Part shown: one piece after another, positions 38,843 through 49,391 of the stretch
Numbering within the stretch: the stretch's first letter is position 1
How the letters are laid out: every line of letters begins with the position of its first letter
Assembly: GCA_018401055.1 (NCBI GenBank)
Contig: JAGYLB010000075.1
Span: forward strand, 1-64,000
Length of the DNA: 64,000 bases
Direction: 5' to 3'
Source: Roseicyclus sp.
GTDB lineage: Bacteria; Pseudomonadota; Alphaproteobacteria; Rhodobacterales; Rhodobacteraceae
Notes under the pieces: generated by a model
The model's database searches: none
What the model saw: the letters and a program-made list of their open reading frames with translations, nothing else
What the model was told of the DNA's origin: nothing
Program-made: the position numbers and the translations under genes

Positions 38843-39715
38843 ATGATCGGCATGATCGGAATTGTCGTCGTCTTTGCCATGGTGTTCGGCGGCTATCTGG
38901 CCGCAGGCGGCAAGATGGGGATCATCCTCAAGGCCCTGCCCTACGAGATGACGATGATCCTTGGCGCGGCCGTCGGTGCCTTTCTGATCGCCAATGACAG
39001 CGGCACGATCAAGCACACGATCAAGGACATGAAAAAGGTGTTCAAGGGTGCGCATTGGTCCGCGTCGGATTACCGCGACCTTCTGTGTCTTCTGTATGAA
39101 CTGATCCGGCTTGCCCGTCAGAACGCCGTCGCGGTCGAGGAGCATATCGAGAACCCCTCCGAGTCCGAGATCTTTGGACGCTACCCCAAGATTCAGACCA
39201 ACAGGGATGCTGTTGAATTGATCTGCGATACTCTTCGGTCGGCCTCGATGAACTACGACGATCCCCACCAGGTCGAAGAGGTGCTGGACAAGCGGATCGA
39301 GGGGCGTCTGCACCACGCGCTGCACACGTCGCATGCCCTGCAGACGGTTGCTGACGGCCTGCCGGCGCTGGGCATCGTTGCCGCCGTTCTGGGGGTGATC
39401 AAGACCATGGCCTCGATCGATCAACCGCCCGAGATTCTGGGCGGTCTGATCGGTGGCGCGCTGGTCGGTACCTTTTTGGGTGTGTTCCTTGCCTACGGGT
39501 TCGTCGGCCCCTTCGCCTCCAAGGTCAAGGCAGCGGTCGAGGAGGATCATCAGTTCTACATGCTCATCCGCGAGGTGCTGGTCGCCAACCTGCACAACCA
39601 CGCCACCAATATTTGTATCGAGGTGGGGCGCCAGAACACGCCCGGCCATGTCCGCCCCGGCTTCACCGATCTCGAAGAGGCGTTGCGTGGGCTCAAGACG
39701 CCGGTCGCCGCATGA
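38843..39715 (+). CDS. motA: Flagellar motor stator protein MotA
   Basis: 290 residues, intact, from ATG 38843 (an upstream TTG at 38837 is less likely; AGGAGA precedes). Four transmembrane helices, the cytoplasmic charged loop with RDLLCLLYELIRLARQNAV, and the conserved PALGIVAAVLGVIKTMASI and GGALVGTFLGVFLAYGFV helices are present. With MotB (27251-28127) it forms the proton channel that drives rotation. Its stop overlaps the next start (ATGA). Confidence 0.96.
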   Translation: MIGMIGIVVVFAMVFGGYLAAGGKMGIILKALPYEMTMILGAAVGAFLIANDSGTIKHTIKDMKKVFKGAHWSASDYRDLLCLLYELIRLARQNAVAVEEHIENPSESEIFGRYPKIQTNRDAVELICDTLRSASMNYDDPHQVEEVLDKRIEGRLHHALHTSHALQTVADGLPALGIVAAVLGVIKTMASIDQPPEILGGLIGGALVGTFLGVFLAYGFVGPFASKVKAAVEEDHQFYMLIREVLVANLHNHATNICIEVGRQNTPGHVRPGFTDLEEALRGLKTPVAA

Positions 39716-41867
39716 GCCCTTTGTTGCGCGCGATGGCCTTTGCCATGTCCATGCTGGCGCTGAACGCCCCGGCCGCGCTGGCGCAGACGATCGCCGTGCA
39801 ATCGGGCGAACACGCCGGCTTCACGCGCCTTGTGCTGGACATCGGCGCCGACCGTGACTGGTCGCTGTCCGGCACCGGCGAAACGCGGCTTTTGACGCTG
39901 GACCCGCCTGTTGCGGGTTTTGCCATCGGGCGGGTCTTCGATCTTATCCCCCGCGACAGGCTTTCGGCGCTCACCGAGGACGCGGGGCTGGTGTTGTCGC
40001 TGGCCTGCGACTGCGAGATCAGCGCCAGCCGCTACCAGAACCGCTATCTTGTGCTGGACATTACGGCCGCGTCGCAGGCCCGGTCCACCGATCCCGCGCC
40101 GGAGGTCGATCCCGGCCCGGACACGGTCTTGCTTGACGCGGTCCGGCGGCAGGCTGCGGCGGAAAGCTTGCCCGACCTGACCAGACTGATGGCGGCAGAT
40201 CAGGTCAGACTGACCTTTTCGCCGCCGTTGCCGTTGCCGTTGGAGATCGCCGCCGAGCCGACAGCGCCCCCAAACATCGACATGGCCGAGGCGGCGCGCA
40301 TCATGTCCGAACAACTCGCGCGCGCGGCCGCCTCCGGTCTGCTGGAGGCGGCACCCGGCAGGCCGCTGACCGATGCCGATCCCGTGGTGAATGTAGCGGT
40401 CGACGCTTCCGCCGCTCCAGCCCCGGCCGGTGCAGCGCCCGCCCCGGAGATGCCGCCCCCCGCGCAAGAGCCTCGCCCGGGCATTCCGCTGCGGGCCCAG
40501 ACGGCGTTCGACATGGCGCAGACCGGCTTCCCCCTGCAAGGACCGCAGCGCAATAACCTCACCTGCACTGGTGCCCCCCTGTCCTTGTCCGACTGGTCCG
40601 ACACCGCCGGGGTTGATCGCGGCCTCGGCACCTTGCGACTGGCGCTGTATGACGACCGCGATCAGTTGCAGCGCGATGCGGTGATCGCCCTTGCGCGGCA
40701 TTACCTGTTCTACGGCTTCGGTGCCGAGGCCGCCTATCGGCTGGCGCAGATCGACGATGCCCCCGCCGATCTTGCGGTCATCGCTGCACTGGTTGACGGG
40801 GTCGATGGTGCACGATTTCCCGCCGAACCCGATCCGATGATCTGCAGTGATGAGGAATTGCTGTGGCGCTATCTCGACGGTGGACTGGACAATCACCAGA
40901 TGACGGCAGACCTTTCCGGCCGTCTGCAACGCGCTGCGGCACGCCTCCCGCCGGGATTGCGCGATCAGATCGCGCCTCGCATCGCCCGCCGCCTCCACGC
41001 CGATGGCGAGGCGCACGCTGCGCGCAACCTGCGCGACATGCTCTTGCGCGGCGGTCGGGTTCCGGAGGCCGTGATGCTGCGACTGGATCGCGATCTCGGG
41101 ATCGTGCGCATCGACGATCGAGCCTTGCCCGATGCCATGGCGCTGGCCCTGCGCGACGATGGTGGCGATCCGGTCGGGGCCATGGCGCAGGCGCTGGCCT
41201 TCAATCGAGAGATCGGCGTGACCCCGCCACCCGACTGGCTGGTTGCGGGTGAGGCGCTGTTGCGGGAAAACGGAACCGGCCCCACGACCGCTGCGCTATG
41301 GCGCGAACTGGTGCTGGCCCATGCGCAAACCGACGGGCTCGACCGTGTCCTGATGCTTCTGTCAGAAGATCATGCCTTGCCGCAGCGGGCTCTTGATGAA
41401 GCCATGACCGCGCTGGTCGCGGACCGGTTGGCAGCAGGTGATACCGCAGCCCTCCTTGTTCTTGCACGGCTCCAGGGCCCGACATGGCAGGCGACCGGAT
41501 CTGAGGCCGGGCGCGCGCGGGTCGGGGCCATGGCCCATCTGCGCGATGCCGGTCTGCCCGAGGCAGCGGAGGTGCTGCGCGCGGGTCAGCGTATGCTGAT
41601 CCTGCCTGCCCGGCCCGCACCACCCCTGCGGCCGGGGATGAGCTCCGCCTTGCGTGGGAAACCGGCGATTGGACCCGCGTCGCCGACATCGCTTCGGGCG
41701 CACATCAGCAGATCGCCGAGCGCATGATCACGCGCGACAGCCCGCCGCCGCCGCTGTCAGACCTGCCCGGGTTGGCGGCCCGCGTCGCGGACAGCGCCAC
41801 CCTCCGTGAGGACGTCACAAGTCTGCTTGCGCTGCCTGCTCCAACCCCGGTCGAGGACGCCCCATGA
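39712..41867 (+). CDS. Large exported flagellar-cluster protein with AMIN-like N-terminus, frameshifted
   Basis: About 718 residues. A signal peptide (AFAMSMLALNAPAALAQT) is followed by a domain resembling AMIN by eye (HAGFTRLVLDIGADRDWSL ... YQNRYLVLDI), a proline/alanine-rich linker (about residues 225-255) and a long helical region with TPR-like repeats (DAVIALARHYLFYGFGAEAAY; LARLQGPTWQATGSEAGRA). The frame shifts at about 41640, where a G seems lost; the true stop at 41865 overlaps the sltF start. Known AMIN domains bind peptidoglycan, which would suit a partner of the muramidase SltF. The function is unknown. Confidence 0.75.
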
Positions 41868-42571
41868 GGTATCCCGGCGTTACAATGTTGCGCCGGTTCG
41901 CGGTCATTTGTCTGAGCCTGGCGCTTGGCCAAGCCGCCATGGCTCAGGCGCACCTGTGCGATGCCGCTGCCGACCGCGCCGCCCGCGAGATCGGCGTGCC
42001 GCTGTCCGTCCTGCGCAGCCTCACCCGGGTCGAGACTGGCCGTGGGCAGGGCGATACGATCGAGCCTTGGCCCTGGACGTTGAACATGGGCGGGGACGGC
42101 AGCTGGCATGACAACGAGGCACTTGCGCTTGCCGCGGCCCGGCAGGCCATTTCAGGGGGTAGGCGCAATATCGACATCGGCTGTTTTCAGATCAACTATC
42201 ATTGGCACGGCGCGGCCTTCGCCGATACGTCCCGGATGCTGGACCCGGTCGAAAATGCGCGCTATGCGGCGCGTTTCTTGCGTGACCTGCATGCCGAACT
42301 GGGCGACTGGACGGCGGCGGCCGGTGCCTTTCATTCCCGCAACCCCGACCATGCGGCCCGCTACCTTGCCCGTTACCGCGAGATCAGCGCGGCGCTTGGT
42401 CTTTCCATGGACCCGGACATGGCGCAGGCGGCGCGTACGGCCCCGCTGGGCCCTTCCCCGCTGTCCTTCATGGCCCGGCCCCTCGCTTCTGTCGCCGGGT
42501 CGGGTCGGGTCTCTGGCGGCCGCAAGCCCTATGCGCGCAACCCCCGCCCGCCCGCTTTGGGAGGGGTCTGA
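41864..42571 (+). CDS. sltF: Flagellum-specific lytic transglycosylase SltF
   Basis: 235 residues with a signal peptide (VICLSLALGQAAMAQA) and a goose-type/Slt lysozyme fold. The catalytic glutamate is E57 in LTRVETG; GCFQINYHWHG and YAARFLRDLHAELGDWTAAAGAFHS are the conserved transglycosylase motifs. In Rhodobacter sphaeroides SltF opens the murein for rod passage and binds rod proteins; FlgJ there lacks a muramidase domain, which matches the short FlgJ at 56718-57032. It is translationally coupled to its upstream neighbour and abuts flhA. Confidence 0.93.
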   Translation: MRYPGVTMLRRFAVICLSLALGQAAMAQAHLCDAAADRAAREIGVPLSVLRSLTRVETGRGQGDTIEPWPWTLNMGGDGSWHDNEALALAAARQAISGGRRNIDIGCFQINYHWHGAAFADTSRMLDPVENARYAARFLRDLHAELGDWTAAAGAFHSRNPDHAARYLARYREISAALGLSMDPDMAQAARTAPLGPSPLSFMARPLASVAGSGRVSGGRKPYARNPRPPALGGV

Positions 42572-44661
42572 ATGATCAATCCCCGCGCCTTGTTCCAACC
42601 CACGGTTCTGTTCGCCCTCGCGCTGATGGCGGTCATCGTGATGATGATCCTGCCGGTGCCCGCCTTCGTGCTGGACATCGGCCTTGCCGCGTCCTTCGGG
42701 CTGGCGATCCTGATCTTCACCGTCACGCTCTTCATCGAGCGGCCGCTGGATTTCTCGTCCTTTCCGACGATCCTGCTGGCCTCGCTGATGCTGCGGCTGT
42801 CGCTGAACGTGTCCTCGACCAAGCTGATCATCGGCGAGGGCCATACCGGCACCGATGCGGCAGGCGGCGTGATCGAGGGCTTCGCCATGTTCGTCATTGG
42901 CGGCAGCGTGGTCATGGGCCTCGTGATCTTCTGCGTGCTGCTGATCGTGAACTTCATCGTGATCAACAAGGGGGCCGCCCGCATGGCCGAGGTCGGCGCG
43001 CGGTTCGCGCTGGACGGGATGCCGGGCAAGCAGCTGGCCATCGACAGCGACATGGCGGCGGGCGCCATCGACCACGCCGAGGCCAAGGCGCGGCGCGAAC
43101 GGGAACAGGCGGAAACGACCTTTTTCGGGTCGCTCGACGGGGCGTCGAAATTCGTCAAGGGCGATGCCATCGCCGGGCTCTTGATCACGCTTCTGAACCT
43201 CGTGGTCGGATTGATGGTCGGCACCTTGATGCACGACATGCCGCTCTCCGCCGCGTTCGAGACCTATGCCATCCTGACCGTGGGCGACGGCCTGGTCAGC
43301 CAGATCCCTGCCGTGATCATCGCCATCGCCTCGGCGCTCTTGCTGGCGCGGGGCGGAGCGACTGGATCGACCGACACGGCGCTGGTGGCCCAACTGGGGC
43401 GCCACCCTGCGGCACTGGCGACTGTGGCGGTTCTGATGGCGATGTTCGCGCTGGTGCCGGGGCTGCCCCTTCGTGCCCTTCATGCATCGGGGCCGCTGGC
43501 GCTGGCGGCGGCGGCGGTCGCTGCACAACGCGACGGCCTCAGAGGCTGAGGGCGGCCGCAGCCCGCCGACGCGTCGGAGCCGCCGCACCGGCCGCTCGAA
43601 TCGATCGGCGACATGCTGGACCTGGACGATATCCACGTGGAATTCGCCCCTGACCTGGTGGCGCTGGCGCTGGACCCGGCGACCGGCCTCGATGCGCGCA
43701 TCCGCACCATGCGCGAACACGTCGCGCGCGGCTTTGGCATGATCCTGCCCGAGATGCGCCTGACCGACCGGGCCGACCTGCCCGCGGGTACCTATGCGAT
43801 CCGGCTTATGGGCGTCGAACATGCCCGCGCCTCGCTGCAGCCGCGGCAGGCTTCTGGCCTGCTGGCCGAGCGACCGCCGTGACCCTGCCGCCGGGCGAGG
43901 ATGTGAAAGAGCCAGTCTATGGTGCGCCTGCCCGCTGGATCGCCCCCGATACGCGGGAGGAGGCCAGCCTTCAGGGCCTGACGGTCGTCGCCCCGTCCGA
44001 GGTGCTGGCCACCCATCTGCTGGAGGTGCTCAAGCGCAACCTTGCGCGACTGCTGACGCTCAAGGCGCTGCAACGCCAGCTCGATGCCTTCGTGACCCTG
44101 TCCGACAGCGCGCGGGGGTCCGAGAACCGCCGCCTGCTCGACGAGCTGGTCCCCGACAAGGTGCCGCTCGACCTGTTGCACACCATCTTGCGCCTTTTGC
44201 TGGAGGAGCAGGTGTCGATCCGCAACCTGCCCCTGATCCTCGAGGCGATTGCCGAGATGCGCGGCACCAAATCCCCGCCCGAGGTGATCTGCGAACATGT
44301 GCGCCAGCGCCTGCGGCTTCCAGTTGATCGCCGAGTTGAAACGCGCCGATGGAACGCTGCCGCTGATCCAGTTGTCGGGCGATTGGGAAGAGATCTTCCT
44401 GCGCCACCAGATCGGCGGCGATGCGGGCCTGCCGAGATCGCCCTGCCGCCCGAGGAGTTCAACGCGCTGGCCCGCTCGGTGGCCGACAAGGTCGCGGCGG
44501 CCAGCGAAAAGGGCACCTATGCGGGGATCGTCACCACCGCGCTCCGGCGGCGGTTCCTGCGCACCGTGCTGCACGCGCGCGGTATTCCCAACCCCGTCCT
44601 CTCCTTCGAGGAGATCGGCATCGAGGCGCGACCGGCGCTGGTCGGGCTGGCGGCGCCATGA
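42572..44661 (+). CDS. flhA: Flagellar export protein FlhA, multiply frameshifted
   Basis: Largest export-gate protein. The N-terminal half (ALFQPTVLFALALMAVIVMMIL, FPTILLASLMLRLSLNVSSTKLI, KQLAIDSDMAAGAIDHAEAK) gives the eight-helix FHIPEP channel region. The cytoplasmic domain follows (IHVEFAPDLVALALDPATGL, MGVEHARAS, PSEVLATHLLEVLKRNLARL, ending SFEEIGIEARPALVGL). Frameshifts occur near 43525, 43563, 43880, 44325 and 44435. The sum is about 695 residues, the normal size. The stop overlaps the fliR start. It forms an operon with sltF, fliR and flhB. Confidence 0.93.
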
Positions 44662-45432
44662 TGGCGGCGCTGGCGAGCTGCGGATGCAGCCCAGCTTCGG
44701 CTGGCCGCGGTCGGCATGGCGGTTTTCCTGAGGATCGGGGCCTGTTTCCTTGTCCTTCCCGGTCTTGGTGATGCGATGATCCCGATGCGGGTACGGCTGG
44801 GCGCTGCGCTGGCCTTCGCCATCGTCGTTACCCCTGCCATCCTGCCCAGCTTGCCACCCATGCCCGGGGCCATGCCGCCTCTGGCTTTTTTCCTGACTGA
44901 AGCCGTGGCCGGGCTGATTATCGGACTTGCGCTGCGCCTGACGGTCCATGCGCTTCAGATCGCGGGCAGCATCGCGGCGCAGGCCACGTCGCTGTCGCAG
45001 ATCATGGGTGGTGCCTCGCCCGATCCGCAGCCGGCGATGGGGGCGCTGTGGATGCTGGCGGGCGTGACGTTGGCCGTGATGTCGGGCCTGCACATCCACC
45101 TGGCCGAGGCCTTCTTGCGATCCTACACGATCTTGCCGATCGGCACCTTGCCCAGCCCGCATGACCTTGGCGGCTGGGGCACGGGCCGGGTCGCGGCCAG
45201 TTTCGGTCTGGCATTGTCGCTCGCCGCGCCCTTTCTGGTTGCTTCGCTGCTCTACAATATCGCGCTCGGCGTGATCAACAAGGCGATGCCACAACTCATG
45301 GTGGCCTTCGTGGGCGCGCCCGCGATCACATGGGGCGGTCTGTTCCTGATCCTGATCACGACGCCATTTTTGCTGCCTGTATGGTTCGAGGCGTTCCGCG
45401 ACGCGCTGGCCTATCCGCTGGGTCTACCTTGA
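44658..45432 (+). CDS. fliR: Flagellar export protein FliR, frameshift near start
   Basis: Export-gate membrane protein. The uninterrupted frame begins at 44716 (MAVFLRIGACFLVLPGLGD), but family members have about 20 more residues; these are found from ATG 44658, which overlaps the flhA stop, with an indel around 44672-44690. Conserved segments are AVAGLIIGLALRLTVHALQI, GSIAAQATSLSQIMGG and VINKAMPQLMVAFVGAPAI. The length is about 257 residues with six helices. Its stop overlaps the flhB start by one base. Confidence 0.93.
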
Positions 45433-46520
45433 TGTCCGAGGATCAATCCCCCTCGGACAAGCCATATGACGCCACGCCCCACAAGTTGGAGGAGGCGCGG
45501 CGCAAGGGGCAGATCGTCCGGTCGACCGACCTGAACACGGCGGTCATCTATGGCGGGTTTCTCGCCTCGGGGGGGCTCTTGGCGCCTTGGGCTACCGATG
45601 GCCTTGGTCGGCTGATGCAGGTGCTTCTGGGTCAGGCTGACCGCATCGCGCCGCAGATTCTGGCCCCCGGCGGACCGGCGCTTGCGGCGGGTCTGATGAT
45701 GACGCCGGTCACCGCGACGGCGGCCGCAGTCCTTGTGCCTGCGGTCTTGCTGCTGGCGATTTTGCTTGCGCAGCGCGCTGTCTTGTTCACGCCCTCGAAC
45801 CTCGCTCCGAAGCTCTCTCGGGTCTCTCCGGTGTCGAATGCGATGCAGAAATTCGGCCCCGAGGGTTTGTTCCAATTCGCTAAATCCTCGGTCAAGCTGG
45901 CGCTCGTCTCGGTCCTGCTGGCGGTCTACCTGATCGCGCGGGCCGATCCGATCTTGTCGACGCTCTATGCTGATCCGGGGCAGATTCTGCTCGCGTTGGG
46001 GCAGCTGACCCTTGAGTTCCTTGCGGTGATCACCGTTCTGGCTCTGGCCATCGGCACGATCGACCGGCTCTGGGAGGGGGCCCAGCACCAGCGCAAGAAC
46101 CGCATGAGCCGACAGGAGTTGATGGACGAGACGAAATCCTCCGAAGGCGATCCGCACATGAAGCAGCAGCGCCGTGGACGGGCGCAGGCCATTGCGATGA
46201 ACCAGATGCTGGCCGATGTGCCCAAGGCCGATGTGGTCGTGGTGAACCCGACCCATTTCGCGGTGGCGCTGCGGTGGGACAGGGTGGGGGGCGGTGTACC
46301 GGTCTGCGTCGCCAAGGGGGTGGATGAAACCGCGCGGCGCATCCGTGAAATCGCGGCCGAGGCCGGGGTACCGGTCTTTTCCGACCCGCCCACGGCCCGC
46401 AGTCTGCACGCGATGGTCGAGATCGGCGCGGCCATCCGCCCCGATCATTTTCGCGCGGTGGCGGCAGCGATCCGCTTTGCCGATCTGATGCGCGACAAGG
46501 CAAGGAGAGCCCGCAGATGA
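45432..46520 (+). CDS. flhB: Flagellar export switch protein FlhB
   Basis: 362 residues, intact. Four transmembrane helices follow the amphipathic N-terminus (PYDATPHKLEEARRKGQIVRS). The cytoplasmic domain holds the autocleavage site NPTH (VVVNPTHFAVALRWD), where cleavage after Asn switches export from hook to filament substrates, in concert with FliK (57109-59061). The ATG at 45432 shares a base with the fliR stop. Its stop overlaps the next small gene. Confidence 0.96.
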   Translation: MSEDQSPSDKPYDATPHKLEEARRKGQIVRSTDLNTAVIYGGFLASGGLLAPWATDGLGRLMQVLLGQADRIAPQILAPGGPALAAGLMMTPVTATAAAVLVPAVLLLAILLAQRAVLFTPSNLAPKLSRVSPVSNAMQKFGPEGLFQFAKSSVKLALVSVLLAVYLIARADPILSTLYADPGQILLALGQLTLEFLAVITVLALAIGTIDRLWEGAQHQRKNRMSRQELMDETKSSEGDPHMKQQRRGRAQAIAMNQMLADVPKADVVVVNPTHFAVALRWDRVGGGVPVCVAKGVDETARRIREIAAEAGVPVFSDPPTARSLHAMVEIGAAIRPDHFRAVAAAIRFADLMRDKARRARR

Positions 46521-46859
46521 CGCGAATCCGACCAGATGGTGGCGCTGGCGGCCTTGGCCGGGCTGGTGGCCGACCGTGCGCTGGCACCGGTTGCCGCCCC
46601 GGCCCAGGCGAGTCTGGCAGCCGGGCCGTGCCTGCGCGTTGGCGCAGGCACGGGCGACGCTCGCCACCGATGCCACCGATCTGCAATCCCGCCCTCATGG
46701 CGCGGCAATCCGAACGGATGCGACATCGCCATATCGCCGCGATGTCGGATCTGGCCCGTTTGCAGGTCGATCTGGAGCTTGCGAAAGAGGCTGCGCGCCG
46801 CCTATGGGCGCAAACTGGCGCTGGATCGCCTGCTGGCGCAGCGCAGGATGCAGCGCTAG
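46517..46859 (+). CDS. Small coiled-coil flagellar protein (FliJ-like?), heavily frameshifted
   Basis: The ATG at 46517 overlaps the flhB stop. Pieces in three frames give one helical protein of about 114 residues: VALAALAGLVADRALAPVAA, ALAQARATLATDATD, LMARQSERMRHRHIAAMSDL ARLQVDLELAKEAARR and GRKLALDRLLAQRRMQR. About four indels are needed to join them. The charged coiled-coil nature and length recall FliJ, which no other gene in the window provides, but this is inference. It is convergent with the FliL-like gene. Confidence 0.5.
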
Positions 46860-46874
46860 CGGCGCTGGGCCGTG

Positions 46875-47391
46875 TCACGCATCTTGCCGGGTGATGTCGA
46901 CGATCAAGACATCCCGCATCGAAGGCCCGAGGGTGCGGCGCGCCGCTTCGCGCAGGGCTTCGCGCAAAGGGTCCATCGCTTGGGCGTCGGTGAAGCTGCC
47001 GTCGAACCCGCAGAGCATACTGGGCATGGCGGACATCACCCGCAGGAAGGTCAGTTCGCGGCAGCCGGGGTCCACGGTCGGGGACGGCGCTGTGACTGCG
47101 CCGCCATCCACCCCTGATCGACAGCGACAACACCACCAGCGACCGCACCGCGCCATTCCTGACAATGGGCACGACAAACTGGTTGTTCAGGCGCACATAT
47201 TCCGTCAGCCCCGTCGCGCTGGTAACGCTTTCGCCGGGGCTTGGTGTTGCGATGTCTTCGGGGGCTGGCGCGTCTGCGTTGGTGGTCTGCGTGTCGGCAC
47301 CGGTTTCGGACGGCGCCAGCATCATCCCCGCGCCTACGCCACCAGCGACCCCGACGAGCAGCAGCAAGATCGGCAAGATCAGGCGCAGCAT
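46875..47391 (-). CDS. Second FliL-like protein, frameshifted
   Basis: From ATG 47391 there is one membrane helix (ILPILLLLVGVAGGVGAGMML), an acidic linker, and a stomatin-like part (YVRLNNQFVVPIVRNGAVRSLVVLSLSI). The C-terminal part lies in another frame after about 47105 (GFDGSFTDAQAMDPLREALR, SMRDVLIVDITRQDA). Membrane topology and the YVRLNNQFVVPI segment suggest the FliL family. It is nine bases downstream of flgH, the last gene of the flgB...flgH unit. A paralogue, not a copy, of the gene at 37181. Confidence 0.75.
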
Positions 47392-47400
47392 GTCGACCCC

Positions 47401-48146
47401 TCAGAACGGTAGAATGATGTCGGCGATCTGCTGACCATAGCGCGGCTGCTGCATGTCGCTGATCTGGCCGCGCCCACCGTAGGAGATGCGGGCGCCCGCG
47501 ATCCGATCATAGGTGATCTCGTTCTGGCGGGAGATGTCGTCGGGGCGGACATATCCCGTCACCAGCAATTCGCGGATCTCGAAATTCACCCGAACCTCTT
47601 GCGTGCCTTCGATCCGCAGGCTGCCGTTGCCCATCACCTCGGTCACGGTTGCGGCGATGCGCAGGGTCAGTTCCTCGTTGCGGCGCACCGACCCCGACCC
47701 GGCGGATTGGCTGGAGCTGTCGGTGCCGACCGCATCCGCCATGCTGGCCCCATCGGGCAGGCGTTGGTCGATGCGTTGCGGCAGGCCAAGGAACTGAGGC
47801 AGCGACATGCTTTCCGGAGCCGCTGCGCCCGCGTTCGGTGGCGTTGTTGATGGAAGCGCTGTCGTCGATCTCGATCACAACGGTCAGGATGTCGCCCCTG
47901 CGACCGGCGCGGCGATCCCCCCAGCGCAGCGATTGCCGGTCGCCGCCGCGCCAGAGAGAGGCCTGTTCGTGCCGGGCGGCAAAGACCGTCTCCGCAGGCA
48001 GCGGTGTGGAATTCATCGCAAAGACCTCGTTGCCATTCACAGGCGACTGGAAATCGGAGCGCGCGACTCACATCGGCCAGCCGACCGCAGGCGGCGAATA
48101 CGCTGAGCGTAAAGATCAATGTCAGGGCAATTGGGGCACGGGTCAT
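47401..48146 (-). CDS. flgH: Flagellar L-ring lipoprotein FlgH, frameshifted
   Basis: From ATG 48146 a lipoprotein signal ends in the lipobox VFAAC. Then LFVPGGKD-equivalent segments and the diagnostic GDILTVVIEIDDSASINNATE follow in a second frame (shift near 48050), and GSGSVRRNEELTLRIAATVT, VTGYVRPDDISRQNEITYDR and GARISYGGRGQISD in a third (shift near 47830). About 247 residues. It assembles the outer-membrane L ring. Its start overlaps the flgA stop. Confidence 0.93.
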
Positions 48147-48593
48147 GGGTGGGGTCCTACGGTGACTAATCCAGGCGCCGCGGCGGTCGCGGTCACGGTG
48201 TTGCGGGAGCCGAGGTTGAGCACGCGCAGCGTCTCGCCTTGGGCGGCGCGGTCCAGCGCGCGGCCTTCGGTGACCACCAAAAGGCCGCCGTGGTTGTAGC
48301 GCAAGGTGACGGCCGAGTTGCGTTCGATGATGGCGGGCGGGCGCAGGTCGCTCCAGGGACGAGATCCCGGGCGGCCCCACCGCCGATAGGAGTTCACGGC
48401 CGCTTCCATTCCGACGGCGTCTGACAGATCGGCCAACGCCCCGGGCGTTGTGCCCGCCACCAGCGCCACGTCGCTGGGCATGATCAGCGTCTGCCCGCGG
48501 ATCGTGCCTGCGGCGATCACCGTTGTCGGCCCGCGCCACCGATTGCAGCGCCGCCAGCATCAGCGCAAGGGCAGTGAACAGGATCCGGGTCAT
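48143..48593 (-). CDS. flgA: Flagellar P-ring chaperone FlgA, frameshifted
   Basis: From ATG 48593 (overlapping the flgG stop) there is a signal peptide (TRILFTALALMLAALQS), and after a frame change near 48530 a compact SAF-type domain (IAAGTIRGQTLIMPSDVALV, LRPPAIIERNSAVTLRYNHG, GETLRVLNLGSRNTVTATAA). About 150 residues, shorter than enteric FlgA but usual for alphaproteobacteria. It aids P-ring assembly with FlgI. Its stop overlaps flgH. Confidence 0.9.
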
Positions 48594-49378
48594 CAACGCA
48601 CCTGCGTCGTCGCGCCGAGCATCTGGTCGGCGGCGGTGATGACCTTGGCGTTCAACTCGTAACCGCGTTGGGCCTGGATGAGGTCGGTGATCTCGCGCAC
48701 GGCATCGACCGAGCTTTCCTCAAGGTAGCCCTGCCGCAATGTGCCCAGCCCATCCTCGCCGGGGTTGCCCTGGATCGGCGCGCCGGAGGCGGCGGTTTCA
48801 AGGAAAAGGTTCGAGCCCATCGCCTCGAGCCCGTGATCGTTGCTGAAGCCCACAAGGCTGATCTGGCCCAAAAGCTCTGCCTCGACCCGGTCGACGAAAT
48901 AGGCATAGACCTCGCCATCGGCGTTGATCGAGATCTGGCGGGCATCGTCTGGAATGGTGATGCCGGGGCTGACCTCATGACCGTCGGCGGTGACGATCAG
49001 CCCGTCGCCCGTGCGCTGCAGCGCGCCATCGCGGGTATAGGCCGAGGCGCCCGAGGGCAGCGTGACCTCAAGCCAGCCGCGCCCTTCAATCGCCACGTCC
49101 AGCACGCCGCCCGAGGCCCCCAGCGCGCCCTGAGCCATGTTGATCGAGACGGAGGAGGGACGCACGCCGAGGCCGACCTGCACACCTGTCGGCACCACCG
49201 TGCCGTCGGAGGCGTTGATCGCGCCTGCGCGCACCATTTGCTGATAGTGCAGATCGGCGAAATCGGCGCGGCGCGCGCTGTAGCCTGTGGTGTTCATGTT
49301 GGCGAGGTTGTTGGCGATGACGTCGACGCGCAGCTGTTGCGCGCTCATCCCGGTCGCCGCGATGTCGAGGGCTCTCAT
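48593..49378 (-). CDS. flgG: Distal rod protein FlgG
   Basis: 261 residues, intact. MRALDIAATGMSAQQLRVDV with NIANMNTTGYSARRADF, the central DVAIEGRGWLEVTLPSG, and the C-terminal EITDLIQAQRGYELNAKVIT are canonical. It polymerises as the distal rod. It lies between flgF and flgA with a 13-base gap to the former and a four-base overlap with the latter. Confidence 0.97.
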   Translation of the reverse strand: MRALDIAATGMSAQQLRVDVIANNLANMNTTGYSARRADFADLHYQQMVRAGAINASDGTVVPTGVQVGLGVRPSSVSINMAQGALGASGGVLDVAIEGRGWLEVTLPSGASAYTRDGALQRTGDGLIVTADGHEVSPGITIPDDARQISINADGEVYAYFVDRVEAELLGQISLVGFSNDHGLEAMGSNLFLETAASGAPIQGNPGEDGLGTLRQGYLEESSVDAVREITDLIQAQRGYELNAKVITAADQMLGATTQVR

Positions 49379-49391
49379 GCGTCATCTCTCC

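Noticed and set aside
38324..41016. Two long antisense frames opposite motE, motA and the AMIN-like gene
   Set aside because: Typical GC-rich shadows; the plus-strand genes have clear motifs and ribosome sites.
42152..46676. Long antisense frames opposite flhA, fliR and flhB
   Set aside because: The plus-strand genes are established families with translational overlaps.
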